64,000 bases of DNA, taken from positions 1 to 64,000 of IMG/VR virus record IMGVR_UViG_3300050016_000047; one strand, written 5' to 3'. The position numbers and the translations under genes were made by a program. This document shows positions 22,199-30,241 of this stretch, in pieces (position 1 is the first letter of the stretch; the number at the start of each line of letters is the position of its first letter). This DNA comes from a virus. The notes beneath the pieces are model-generated. The model saw only the letters and a program-made list of their open reading frames with translations. It ran no database searches and was not told the origin of the DNA.

Positions 22199-22864
22199 TT
22201 GTCATATCGTAGAATCCCCGTTATAAACGGTAAGAAAACATGTTGTAACTGTAAGAAACTAAAGCCAATTAAAGACTTTTTTAAATCTAATAGCCAAACT
22301 AGCGGGCTTCGTCCGCGATGCCGCGAGTGTTGTTCTACCGCCTTTGAAAAGTGGCGAGACGGTAAAAAGTGGTGCTCAGCGTGTGAAAAGTATTTAGAGC
22401 CAACCGCGTTTCGTTATGAAAAAAGACGTGGTGTTTTAATGCTTACGTATGCTTGTACTAAGTGCATTAGGAAAAAACAATCTGACGGAGCTAGGCTGCG
22501 GAAGCACCGCGTAAGCGCGGAGGACTTTTCCGCACGGCTTACTCGACAAGGGAACATGTGTGGTATTTGTAGGACTTCTGTTCCGGGCGGCATAAACAAC
22601 CAGTGGCACGTTGACCACGACCACGCATGCTGTCCCGGTAATACATCTTGTGGTAAATGTGTTCGCGGCTTGTTATGCGTTCGTTGCAATTTTGGCCTCG
22701 GCTTCTTTAAAGATGACAGTCGTATACTTTTAAGCGCATTGCTATATTTGCACAAAGGAGAACAATTATGCAGTTCAAGGATTGTAATGGAAACGCTGTT
22801 GAAGAAGGGAACATCGTATATCTCTCCCTCGGTCTTGGCGAACTTGTCACTGGAAAAATTATAA
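22199..22864 (+). CDS. Endonuclease VII-type HNH nuclease with zinc fingers
   Basis: A 221-residue protein, TTG start. The N-terminal treble-clef-like fingers (CCNCKKLKPIKDFF ... CRECC; CSACEKYLEPTAF ... CTKC) are followed by the recombination endonuclease VII pattern: MCGICRTSV, WHVDHDHACC, CVRGLLCVRCNFGLG. This type cuts branched DNA or acts as a free-standing homing nuclease. Orientation opposite to its surroundings and its own promoter suggest an inserted cassette. The last 97 nt overlap the next gene. Confidence 0.82.
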   Translation: MSYRRIPVINGKKTCCNCKKLKPIKDFFKSNSQTSGLRPRCRECCSTAFEKWRDGKKWCSACEKYLEPTAFRYEKRRGVLMLTYACTKCIRKKQSDGARLRKHRVSAEDFSARLTRQGNMCGICRTSVPGGINNQWHVDHDHACCPGNTSCGKCVRGLLCVRCNFGLGFFKDDSRILLSALLYLHKGEQLCSSRIVMETLLKKGTSYISPSVLANLSLEKL

Positions 22865-23022
22865 AATTGGAACAAGGTTTAGGAAATCTAAACCCTGCCG
22901 AAGTTACTCAAGCTATGGCGCATTTAATTATAGTTGTGCAACGTCCCGTATACCCTAACGGCCAGATACTAGGCGTCGGCCTAGCTAAGATGCCAGATGG
23001 GGTGTCTAGCATAGTTCCTTAG
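22768..23022 (+). CDS. Hypothetical protein, 84 aa
   Basis: ATG with AAGGAG 7-8 nt upstream. Small beta-barrel-like pattern (VEEGNIVYLSLGLGELVTGK). It overlaps the nuclease gene at its start and converges on the minus-strand gene ending at 23006. Confidence 0.6.
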   Translation: MQFKDCNGNAVEEGNIVYLSLGLGELVTGKIIKLEQGLGNLNPAEVTQAMAHLIIVVQRPVYPNGQILGVGLAKMPDGVSSIVP

Positions 23023-23206
23023 CCGCGATATATTGGCAATCCTCCGCATGTACCATATCTCGTACCCACAATACGCGGCAGCCGGGGCATCCTGTCGCCA
23101 TCGTTTTGTATTCGCGGTCTGGTACAAGTGGAAATTCTATTTTACTTAACGCCCATTCGAGACTTTCTTGTAGATAGTATTTTTCTAGTTCGCGGTCGCT
23201 ACTCAT
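23006..23206 (-). CDS. Hypothetical protein, 66 aa
   Basis: Contains GCPGCRVLWVRDMVHAEDC, a possible zinc site. Minus-strand array resumes here. Confidence 0.55.
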   Translation of the reverse strand: MSSDRELEKYYLQESLEWALSKIEFPLVPDREYKTMATGCPGCRVLWVRDMVHAEDCQYIAAKELC

Positions 23207-23265
23207 TTTAAACTCCTTTTAGTCCATAGTTTTTCGCCGTTGATCGGGAATTTCCAGATTTGCAT
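23203..23265 (-). CDS. Possible 20-aa protein
   Basis: MQIWKFPINGEKLW..., ATGA-coupled to the next gene; GGAGG lies upstream. It may be only a leader peptide. Confidence 0.4.
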   Translation of the reverse strand: MQIWKFPINGEKLWTKRSLK

Positions 23266-23266
23266 T

Positions 23267-23353
23267 TTACCTCCGCAGTCCGCGAATACAAAGTATAGCT
23301 CCAACCGCGAGTGACGCGATAACCCAGTATTCTAAGATTTTAAACACTATCAT
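23267..23353 (-). CDS. Possible single-helix membrane peptide, 28 aa
   Basis: MIVFKILEYWVIASLAVGAI ... followed by RGLRR. The stop region carries the GGAGG of the next frame. Confidence 0.4.
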   Translation of the reverse strand: MIVFKILEYWVIASLAVGAILCIRGLRR

Positions 23354-23354
23354 G

Positions 23355-23636
23355 TTACCCTCCACACCCTAGTTCGGTCGGCCAGACGGTTCCCGTTTCT
23401 TCTTCGTATGGCGTTTCGATTTTGTCCGCAAAACGGACGGCGTAATTCACGGCTTTTAGAATAAACTTCTCAATCGTGGCTACCCGCTCCAACTCAATCT
23501 CGCCGAATAGCTCCCAATCAAGCCGGATAGCCGCTTCGTGTGCAACCTGTGCAGGAGTCAGCCGGGGTAAATACTCTAGGATTTCTTCGGCGGTTTTCAC
23601 GTAGTCTTGACAACTTTGTTCGTAAGTTTCGCTCAC
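23355..23636 (-). CDS. Hypothetical protein, 93 aa
   Basis: Acidic helical protein. The exact palindrome at 23424-23438 encodes AVRFADKIE. ATGA coupling upstream. Confidence 0.55.
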   Translation of the reverse strand: MSETYEQSCQDYVKTAEEILEYLPRLTPAQVAHEAAIRLDWELFGEIELERVATIEKFILKAVNYAVRFADKIETPYEEETGTVWPTELGCGG

Positions 23637-23920
23637 GCTTCTTCCTCCAATTCTTTACCTATATTCTTTAGTTTCTCTTTAGTTTCTTCTGTCATTTCCG
23701 ATTGAATCTCTGTGAGTTCGTAGGCATCGCCGGTTAGTTTCGCGGCGGCACCTTTGAGGAGTTCGGCTTCGATCTGTGCTACCAGCCCAACGCGATTCAG
23801 CGGGGCCATAGGCACAGACCACACGTCGTTTTTAAGTACGCGGACGTACACTCTACGCGTTTTAACCTCGCCAGACTTGCTAAAGCTTCCGTCCGTATTG
23901 CGGACATAGGTGAGAGTCAC
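23633..23920 (-). CDS. Hypothetical protein, 95 aa
   Basis: Palindrome at 23891-23905 encodes YVRNTDGS near the N-terminus. Ends in a charged helix. Function unknown. Confidence 0.55.
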   Translation of the reverse strand: MTLTYVRNTDGSFSKSGEVKTRRVYVRVLKNDVWSVPMAPLNRVGLVAQIEAELLKGAAAKLTGDAYELTEIQSEMTEETKEKLKNIGKELEEEA

Positions 23921-24087
23921 TGTGACAACTCCATTTCTACAAACTCGCGCATACGGCGCATTTCTGACAAAGTTTGGGGTCCCAAAGCATCCAGCAGGTT
24001 TTCATCACTCATATTGTCTGCTAGGTCGCCTAGACACCCCTCACACAAGCCGTTTACAACTAGTTTATGGCAGATCGGGCAGAGCAT
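23917..24087 (-). CDS. Small zinc-ribbon protein, 56 aa
   Basis: Start MLCPICHKLVVNGLCEGC chosen so that the zinc motif is N-terminal; it overlaps the end of the phosphatase gene by 28 nt in another frame. C-terminal helix. Confidence 0.5.
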   Translation of the reverse strand: MLCPICHKLVVNGLCEGCLGDLADNMSDENLLDALGPQTLSEMRRMREFVEMELSQ

Positions 24088-25574
24088 GTTTCCTCTCTTT
24101 CCATTGCGATTTCTTCTTTTTCCATTGCGATTTCTTTTGTACACTGTTCGCACAAACTTGTCAAGCGATATTCTAGTGGTTCTCCGCAATCGGTACAAAA
24201 GGTTCCTGCCATGGGTCCGTCGTCATGGAGTTTTGGTTCCTCTGTCCAAGCCGCGCGGTCACACTTGTTACAAACTCTCGGGTCGTCGTCGGTTAGGGTC
24301 TTAGGCTCTCCGCAAGTCTCACAGTTCGCCAAATCTGGCAACCTAGGCTCCGGCTTCGATCCCGGCTTAATCCGCGAGTCTATGCAATCTATGCGTTGGC
24401 ACAAAGTATGCTCACTTGGGATTAGCGGTTTCTTGCAATGTTCGCATAGGCGCTCGTGCTTCTTGCGCGGTCGGCGGTTGTTTAATTCATAATCTACTTC
24501 CTCAATATAGTTTTCTTGCGTAACCGTTTCGATGGCTTGGCTGCAATAGTTTGTACGAATCCAGTCAATCGCTTTTTGTGCTTTCCATCCGGTAGCGACT
24601 AGGATACACGCAATCGCGGTGCCTGTCCTGCCGTGTCCGCCGATACAGAAAACTAAAGCTTTAGATTTCTTCTCGGCCATATGTTTAACAAGGTCTTTCC
24701 AAAACTCCGGGTCAAGTACAGGAGAATCCATGTCCGGCCAATCTAACTTAATCTCCGTAGCCTTGTGAGTCTTATACTTGTTAAACCACTCAAAAGGCAC
24801 GTCATGGTTCGGCATAGTTTTGAGTCCGGTTAGGTTTATAATCAGATCGAATCCGCGCAGTTGACTCAAGCAATCAATTCGAGTCCCGGCAAATACCTTC
24901 CAAGTCTTACCGTCTATTACTTCTACAGGTTTGTGAAAACACGCACTGTATAATTGCCCCTGTCCGGTCTTTTTTTCATCCCACCAACGCGCGGAGGCTT
25001 GTCCGCCTTGTCCGCTTTGCGGAGGGTAGCTCCCGTACTGAGAAGCGGGTTTTCCCGGCGTACTGCTATAGAAAATCCCATGCTCTTTACAAAAAGAGCT
25101 TGCGCCGTCCGCCATTTTCTCGCACCGCTTACTCGTGGCCGCACCGAATACACATTGCTTTGGCGGGAGATTCGTAAGTGCGGCGGCATTAGCCTGTGCG
25201 AAGTCTTTGTCTAGGTATCTATCTTCCGGCCTAATGGTTTCGTCCACAGCGTCGGGGTCACTAGAGGTGCCCTTGAGAGCGGCTTCCGCTTCCATTGCGT
25301 CCTGTTTCAAATCCATATAGCTTTTGGCGGCTTCCTCCGGGTTATTAATCTCCCATTTTAAATCCTCTACCACGTCGGGGCAAGAGACTTCCAATTGCTC
25401 AAACGTCATGGTGGCCTGCCATGGCTGTAAGCCGTATTTAAGTTTGGCATCTTCGACAGAGGTACAATTCCACAAGGTTCGCGGAGTGTACTGTACGCGC
25501 GGCTTGATCGGGTGTATAGTTCGCGGATTCATATTTCCTTTCTTGTTTCGGTTCTTGCGGTTTCGCTTACTCAT
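24060..25574 (-). CDS. Dual-specificity/tyrosine phosphatase-like protein with zinc ribbons
   Basis: A 504-residue protein. Residues about 215-345 are a cysteine phosphatase domain with Asp loop LDWPDMDSP and the P-loop VFCIGGHGRTG (CX5R). N-terminal CVFGAATSKRCEKMADG ... FCKEHG may bind zinc. The C-terminus has three ribbons (LCEHCKKPL, NCETCGEPK ... CNKC, FCTDCGEPL ... CEQC). A 16-bp direct repeat near the end duplicates EIAME. It may dephosphorylate a protein, nucleotide or RNA 5' end. It is next to the 917-residue protein, with coupled spacing. Confidence 0.78.
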   Translation of the reverse strand: MSKRNRKNRNKKGNMNPRTIHPIKPRVQYTPRTLWNCTSVEDAKLKYGLQPWQATMTFEQLEVSCPDVVEDLKWEINNPEEAAKSYMDLKQDAMEAEAALKGTSSDPDAVDETIRPEDRYLDKDFAQANAAALTNLPPKQCVFGAATSKRCEKMADGASSFCKEHGIFYSSTPGKPASQYGSYPPQSGQGGQASARWWDEKKTGQGQLYSACFHKPVEVIDGKTWKVFAGTRIDCLSQLRGFDLIINLTGLKTMPNHDVPFEWFNKYKTHKATEIKLDWPDMDSPVLDPEFWKDLVKHMAEKKSKALVFCIGGHGRTGTAIACILVATGWKAQKAIDWIRTNYCSQAIETVTQENYIEEVDYELNNRRPRKKHERLCEHCKKPLIPSEHTLCQRIDCIDSRIKPGSKPEPRLPDLANCETCGEPKTLTDDDPRVCNKCDRAAWTEEPKLHDDGPMAGTFCTDCGEPLEYRLTSLCEQCTKEIAMEKEEIAMEREETCSARSAIN

Positions 25575-28328
25575 TTAAAGATCACCCCACACGGCGATTT
25601 CTTGCGCGGTTTGTATCGGGTGACGCGGGGTCCATCCGGCTTTGTCAGCACACTCAAGGCACAGAGTTTTAAACTTTGGTGTAGTTTGTCCGCACACGTC
25701 CCAGTTGTGGCCTACTTCGCAAGTGTGCATGTAGCCTTTTGGTGTAGGGTTCATCATGGCATTTTTTACTAGGTGCTTTGTCAAGCATACCACACCCTTT
25801 AAAGATTTTCCACAAGAAAGTACGGCGTCCCTCACCGTTTCGGGTTTTGCTACTCGTTTTGCTACTCGTTTTTTGGATCGTGGCGCGGCTTCCGTTTCTG
25901 GCATAACTTCTTTTGGCATCAAACAAACATAGTCTGTGCTATACCCGCCAGTGTAATACCCGGCCTGTTTCTTAGAAAGCTTGTGATACTTGGTTTCGCT
26001 TCCCTTGCGGAAACTCGGCAACTCGTCCGTATGCGGATCGTCTTTCATTGCGCTTTCCGCGCGTTCCAAAGTTTTATAACTCCAAGTAACGGGTTGGTTT
26101 TTCCACGTTTTGTACTCGGAAGTACCCAAACCCGTTTTGTATTGGACGTGGAAAACTTTAACTTTCAGTCCGCCAAACTCCGGGCCTCCGTCTTTGATGC
26201 AAACTTGCGCTTTAGTTACTTTTAGCGCGGTCGGTTCCTCGACAAACTTAGGCAAGAGAAGTTTTGCCCTGCGGCGGTATGTCATACCAGCACGCTTGAT
26301 TGTGTCAGCGGTAGCATTTAAAACCCTGTAGATATGCGGAGCGCAGCGTACCGCACCGTATACGGGGCACTCGGCAACTTTGTCCAGTTCGCTGCCCATG
26401 ATAAACTTGTTAAATGCCCAGCCGTTGTTGTGCTCGGAATGTACCAGTTGGTTCAAAAACTCAAGCGCACCGTCTGGGTTTTTGTCCACTAACGAATTAT
26501 ACATAAGCACGCCAAACCGGACAAACTTAAACCAACTCTTCCCGCCGAAACCCTCGCGCCACAGATCGGCGTCCAAAAACGCATCAATGGCTTTAGAAAA
26601 CTTCTTACGAACGGGCAAGGCTTCGACTTTTGCCCACGCTTTGTCATAAATGCTTTCGCGGCTGATTCTCCGTGAATTGCGAGCGCCTTTTGCGTGCCGG
26701 GACTCCCCGAGTCCTGCCGCAATCGTGAGACGCCACGCGCAGCCCATCGCCGCGCCTAGTAAAATATCGTGCTTTCCGCGCCATTGCGAAATATGATGGC
26801 ATCCCGCCAGCATAAAATATGCAGCTTCGTTGTACGGGATCTCCATTTTGCAACCGATAACGAATCCCGCACGCATTAGTTCGATGCTAGGCTTAGTCTC
26901 ACCTTGTGTCGTCGGGCGGACAGTCTCGCCAATCTTAGGTGCCCACGTTATGCAAACTGGGATATTGTTTAAAACCGCGTGAATCGCATAATGGCTGGCA
27001 AGGCTACCGTTCGGGTGATGGACTATTGTGCCCGGCGGCACGTTTTTCATTTTTGTTTCCCATTCGAGCAAGTCACCTTCCGCCAGAATTACGTTAGAAA
27101 CTATAATTTCTGCCGGAATGTAATCTTGACTCGATTGGGGCAACTCAGGACCGTCGCGCAACTGTACGGCATAGCTTTGAAAGTCCGTAGGTGCCCCGCA
27201 GTGTGTTTCTGATTTCCAAAGCAATTCCATATACGGGGCATTATTTATTCCGGCTTCTTTGTTTAGTTTAGAATTACTCATGTCGCCGATAACCGGAATT
27301 GTCAGCGCGGAGGTACCAGCGGTCGCACCGTCTGTTCCTGTGCCAATCGCCAAGTGTCCAGTTGTCCAGATACCGGAATACTCGGCTTCAATTCTTTCCA
27401 TGGTAACTAATTCGGCTTCCGCGTCTGCTTCAAGAGTCTGCCGGATAATTTCGGCGGCTTCGTCCGCATTACGGATAACGCGAGAATCCACAAAACCGTG
27501 TCGTGGCCGCATGGGGCAAGGCCGCACAAACTTGTCTATTAGTTTTGATGGCTTGCAAGTTTTCGCGTCATGCAATCCGAAACCAAGCGTGCCGATATTG
27601 GACATATTTAAGTAACTCTCAAGAGCTTGCAATCCGCGTGCTTTTTGTGTTCGCGCCGTGATTTTCGGGCGATCTTCTTTCATTTTTAAAACTGGCGAAA
27701 AATCATACGCTTTATACGCGGCTTTATACTTTTCAATCGCGGGACTATCCAGCTTAGTCACTTCCCCAGTAGCTTGATTGATTTTGGAAATTTCGGTTTT
27801 GCCGTGAATATCTATAAAATCGCGGAGGGTTTTCGGCGTCGGTCTTTTAGTACTCTCGCCATAGGTATACTCTTTGCCGTCCAGCCAATACACACCACAC
27901 TGGCAGAGGTATTTGAAGTTTTCAGGTTTTTCCGCCGGGACAGCCTCGCCAACTGGAAGTTTGGTCATAGCGTCAAGCGGCCAAACTAGTTTTTCAATCC
28001 ATAGAAAATTCTTAGGCTGATACAAATGCGCGTGAACGTCGCAAGCAAAAAATCCTTCGTCGCCCTCTGTGTGGTGCATGAAATGTGTAAGCGTAGCGCC
28101 ATGCTCAGCGCCCATGCAAGGGCAATTCCCGCCGTAATTAGCTTTGTGTGTCTCGGGATTTAGGGTTACTTTTGTGGTTTTGGATTTCGCGTACAGCCCG
28201 GCGTGATTTGCACAGCATACAAACGGACTCAAAACACCCAAGTTAACGACATAGGAATTGTCGTTAGAGTGAGCGCCGTAACTTCCTTCCGTACTGCAAG
28301 GGCAATTAGTTTTGATCGGGTCTGTCAT
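25575..28328 (-). CDS. Large multi-Cys protein with PEP-utiliser-like swivelling domain
   Basis: A 917-residue protein. N-terminal repeated Cys/His units (CPCSTEGSYGAH ... CCANHAGLY; CPCMGAEHGATLTHFMHH ... CDVHAHLY) alternate with linkers. Residues about 400-470 (IIVSNVILAEGDL ... PPGTIVHHPNGSLASHYAIH followed by AVLNNIPV) resemble the phosphohistidine domain of PEP-utilising enzymes, where the His in SHxAI is phosphorylated. The C-terminus has ECADKAGW and more cysteines. No ATP-grasp or TIM-barrel partner domain is evident. SD GGGGG and its own promoter precede the ATG. Function unknown; the swivelling-domain call is inference. Confidence 0.55.
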   Translation of the reverse strand: MTDPIKTNCPCSTEGSYGAHSNDNSYVVNLGVLSPFVCCANHAGLYAKSKTTKVTLNPETHKANYGGNCPCMGAEHGATLTHFMHHTEGDEGFFACDVHAHLYQPKNFLWIEKLVWPLDAMTKLPVGEAVPAEKPENFKYLCQCGVYWLDGKEYTYGESTKRPTPKTLRDFIDIHGKTEISKINQATGEVTKLDSPAIEKYKAAYKAYDFSPVLKMKEDRPKITARTQKARGLQALESYLNMSNIGTLGFGLHDAKTCKPSKLIDKFVRPCPMRPRHGFVDSRVIRNADEAAEIIRQTLEADAEAELVTMERIEAEYSGIWTTGHLAIGTGTDGATAGTSALTIPVIGDMSNSKLNKEAGINNAPYMELLWKSETHCGAPTDFQSYAVQLRDGPELPQSSQDYIPAEIIVSNVILAEGDLLEWETKMKNVPPGTIVHHPNGSLASHYAIHAVLNNIPVCITWAPKIGETVRPTTQGETKPSIELMRAGFVIGCKMEIPYNEAAYFMLAGCHHISQWRGKHDILLGAAMGCAWRLTIAAGLGESRHAKGARNSRRISRESIYDKAWAKVEALPVRKKFSKAIDAFLDADLWREGFGGKSWFKFVRFGVLMYNSLVDKNPDGALEFLNQLVHSEHNNGWAFNKFIMGSELDKVAECPVYGAVRCAPHIYRVLNATADTIKRAGMTYRRRAKLLLPKFVEEPTALKVTKAQVCIKDGGPEFGGLKVKVFHVQYKTGLGTSEYKTWKNQPVTWSYKTLERAESAMKDDPHTDELPSFRKGSETKYHKLSKKQAGYYTGGYSTDYVCLMPKEVMPETEAAPRSKKRVAKRVAKPETVRDAVLSCGKSLKGVVCLTKHLVKNAMMNPTPKGYMHTCEVGHNWDVCGQTTPKFKTLCLECADKAGWTPRHPIQTAQEIAVWGDL

Positions 28329-28346
28329 GTTTCCCCCTCTTTTAAA

Positions 28347-28375
28347 AGAATACTTTAAACTTTAAACCTTGTCAA
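28347..28375 (-). promoter_or_regulatory. Sigma70-like promoter for the 917-aa protein operon
   Basis: TTGACA at 28370-28375, 17-bp spacer, TATTCT at 28347-28352; +1 at 28340, giving a 12-nt leader containing GGGGG. Confidence 0.75.
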
Positions 28376-28452
28376 GAAGTATTTTCAAGTATTTTTTGTA
28401 TTTTTTGCTAGTACTCTGTGCGGCAGACTCCTTAGAATCTGCCGGGACAATA

Positions 28453-28542
28453 CTAGGACTCAATGATACTGGCCGCGATTAAAACCCCAACGATCAGTAC
28501 AAAGATTCCAACCGCGAGAAATACTAATTGTATGTTAATCAT
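28453..28542 (-). CDS. Single-helix membrane peptide, 29 aa
   Basis: AAAGGAG precedes the ATG. Almost entirely hydrophobic (VFLAVGIFVLIVGVLIAAS). A CGGCAGA/TCTGCCG hairpin lies 3' of its stop, without a U-run. Confidence 0.5.
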   Translation of the reverse strand: MINIQLVFLAVGIFVLIVGVLIAASIIES

Positions 28543-28669
28543 TTTTCTCCTTTGTTGCGCCTAGGCAATTAGGCGGCATACGAAATAGAAAGCCCGTAAC
28601 ACCAATGTATTCTTATGTTTAGCCTGTCTCGCCCATCCCGCAAGATAGGCGAGCACGCCAAACTAGTAA

Positions 28670-28987
28670 CTAATCTTTACCGTATGCTTTTAGCATCGCG
28701 CAAGAGAGACACGACTTTTCCACGATTACCATATCGCCCACGATATAGTCACCGTCAAAAAGGTTTACGATTCGTGTCGCGGCGGGATTCACGGGCAATC
28801 CGCTAAACTTACCCTCCTCGTTAATCCAAGCCGTACCACGTCCGTTTCCCGGCTTAAGAAAAACATGCTCGATCAGTCCGCCGACAATCTTCTGCAATTC
28901 CGCGAGTTCGAATTTCTTGCCGTTCGCCGGAAGAACAATACTAACTGTTCCATCCGAGTGCAGCACACGTCCTATTGTTTGCTTCAT
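28670..28987 (-). CDS. DUF3846-like protein
   Basis: A 105-residue protein: GRVLHSDGTVSIVLPANGKK, ELQKIVGGLIEHVFL, GLPVNPAATRIVNL and YIVGDMVIV follow the DUF3846 pattern, small phage/plasmid proteins of unknown role. SD GGGAG upstream. Confidence 0.75.
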   Translation of the reverse strand: MKQTIGRVLHSDGTVSIVLPANGKKFELAELQKIVGGLIEHVFLKPGNGRGTAWINEEGKFSGLPVNPAATRIVNLFDGDYIVGDMVIVEKSCLSCAMLKAYGKD

Positions 28988-29045
28988 TTTTCTCCCTTTC
29001 CTTTCCGCGTAGGCAATCGCGGGGAGTACGTTATTTCTGATGATA

Positions 29046-29075
29046 AAAGTACTCCATTGGACGCTAGACTGTCAA
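29046..29075 (-). promoter_or_regulatory. Possible sigma70-like promoter
   Basis: TTGACA at 29070-29075 and TACTTT at 29046-29051, 18-bp spacer, upstream of the DUF3846-like gene. Confidence 0.5.
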
Positions 29076-29103
29076 GTTAATTCTAGCGTCCTAGCAATAC
29101 TTT

Positions 29104-29286
29104 TCACAGCCTACATTCGAGAATACGTACTTCCAATGTAGGGCAATCTAGCATTAGGCGATGGCAAGCTAATTGCGCTTCACCTAGGGTGTCCCAATTC
29201 CCTAGGGTGTAATACGGGGTTGTAAACTCCGCATCGCGGGTTGCCGGGTGTATCCTGTAGCCTACCTCGAAGTGTACCTTTCGCAT
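29104..29286 (-). CDS. Hypothetical protein, 60 aa
   Basis: AAGGA 4 nt before ATG. Begins MRKVHFEVGYRIHPATRDAE. Function unknown. Confidence 0.55.
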   Translation of the reverse strand: MRKVHFEVGYRIHPATRDAEFTTPYYTLGNWDTLGEAQLACHRLMLDCPTLEVRILECRL

Positions 29287-29377
29287 GTTATCCTTCTTTC
29301 CGTCCGGTTTGCGGACCGTCCTGTTAGGCCATAGCAGCCTGTCCTAGCCTCTCACGTGGAAAGACTAGGCCATGCGA

Positions 29378-30241
29378 CTAGGAACCCTGTAGCGTCACAC
29401 CTTGCGCTTGCAATTGCGTTATAATCCACTTTTGTGCGGCAGTCCCGCTATTCCAATCCGGCAAACTGCCAATGGTGTCTTTGTTAGTCGGCGGGATGTA
29501 TATGTCATAGGTGTGTTGGTCTCCTACGGGAAGCGTATCTGGTTTGCCGTAGCCGTAGGCGAAGTTATTCCAATTGTTAGGCATACGCTCTAGGACGCTA
29601 AACAGGAGTCTGCGCGCCATGCTAGGATGCGACAAGGCGTATGCAAGGCGAGGAACGTCAAGGTTCTGGTCCGCACTCTTGAGGAGTACGCTAGTACGAT
29701 CAGAACATCCGCCGGACGTGTTATTTTTGAGACCGTACACTTCGACGCGGTTTCCAGCGTATTCTAGTAATTCGACAAGGGCGCAAGCTACCGCGCCCTT
29801 GCCGATGATATGCTCCTCTGAAACCGCGTGGTACGCTCCAAGGTTATACCCTAGGCGGATTATACGGGTACCCGGACCGTCCACAATCCGGGTTTCCCAT
29901 TTTTGCCAGCATTCTGGCTCACCGTCAAGATACCGCGCAACGTCAATTCCGATACCCTCAACGTCAAATACCATATCTTGACGTTCGATTAATTGTGATA
30001 CCTTGTCAAAGATAGGTGAAGTTATAGTTTTGATGCGGGATGCGCCGTCCGTCCATCCGGTATACGCAAGGGAAACCGCGTCCGCGAAGCTTGACGTTCC
30101 GCTACCCGCGTGTCCCTGTCCCGTATGAGAGGACAGGGAGTCTAAAGCACGTGGTGACGGTGCCTTATCGCAGTATTCTATAAACTCATGCCATGAGTCG
30201 AATACGGTTTCACGTTTGATGGCATTGATTGTTTCGCGCAT
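29378..30241 (-). CDS. Hypothetical partner of the AAA+ ATPase, 287 aa
   Basis: TAATG coupling to the upstream AAA+ gene. Contains FDVEGIGIDVARYLDGEPECW and YGLKNNTSGGCSDRT. The size and position recall the second gene of phage MoxR-ATPase pairs, often a vWA-like protein, but I cannot see a clear MIDAS DxSxS. No family assigned. Confidence 0.6.
   Translation of the reverse strand: MRETINAIKRETVFDSWHEFIEYCDKAPSPRALDSLSSHTGQGHAGSGTSSFADAVSLAYTGWTDGASRIKTITSPIFDKVSQLIERQDMVFDVEGIGIDVARYLDGEPECWQKWETRIVDGPGTRIIRLGYNLGAYHAVSEEHIIGKGAVACALVELLEYAGNRVEVYGLKNNTSGGCSDRTSVLLKSADQNLDVPRLAYALSHPSMARRLLFSVLERMPNNWNNFAYGYGKPDTLPVGDQHTYDIYIPPTNKDTIGSLPDWNSGTAAQKWIITQLQAQGVTLQGS

Noticed and set aside
28425-28452. 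Rho-independent terminator at the CGGCAGA/TCTGCCG hairpin
   Set aside because: No U-run follows the hairpin on either strand.
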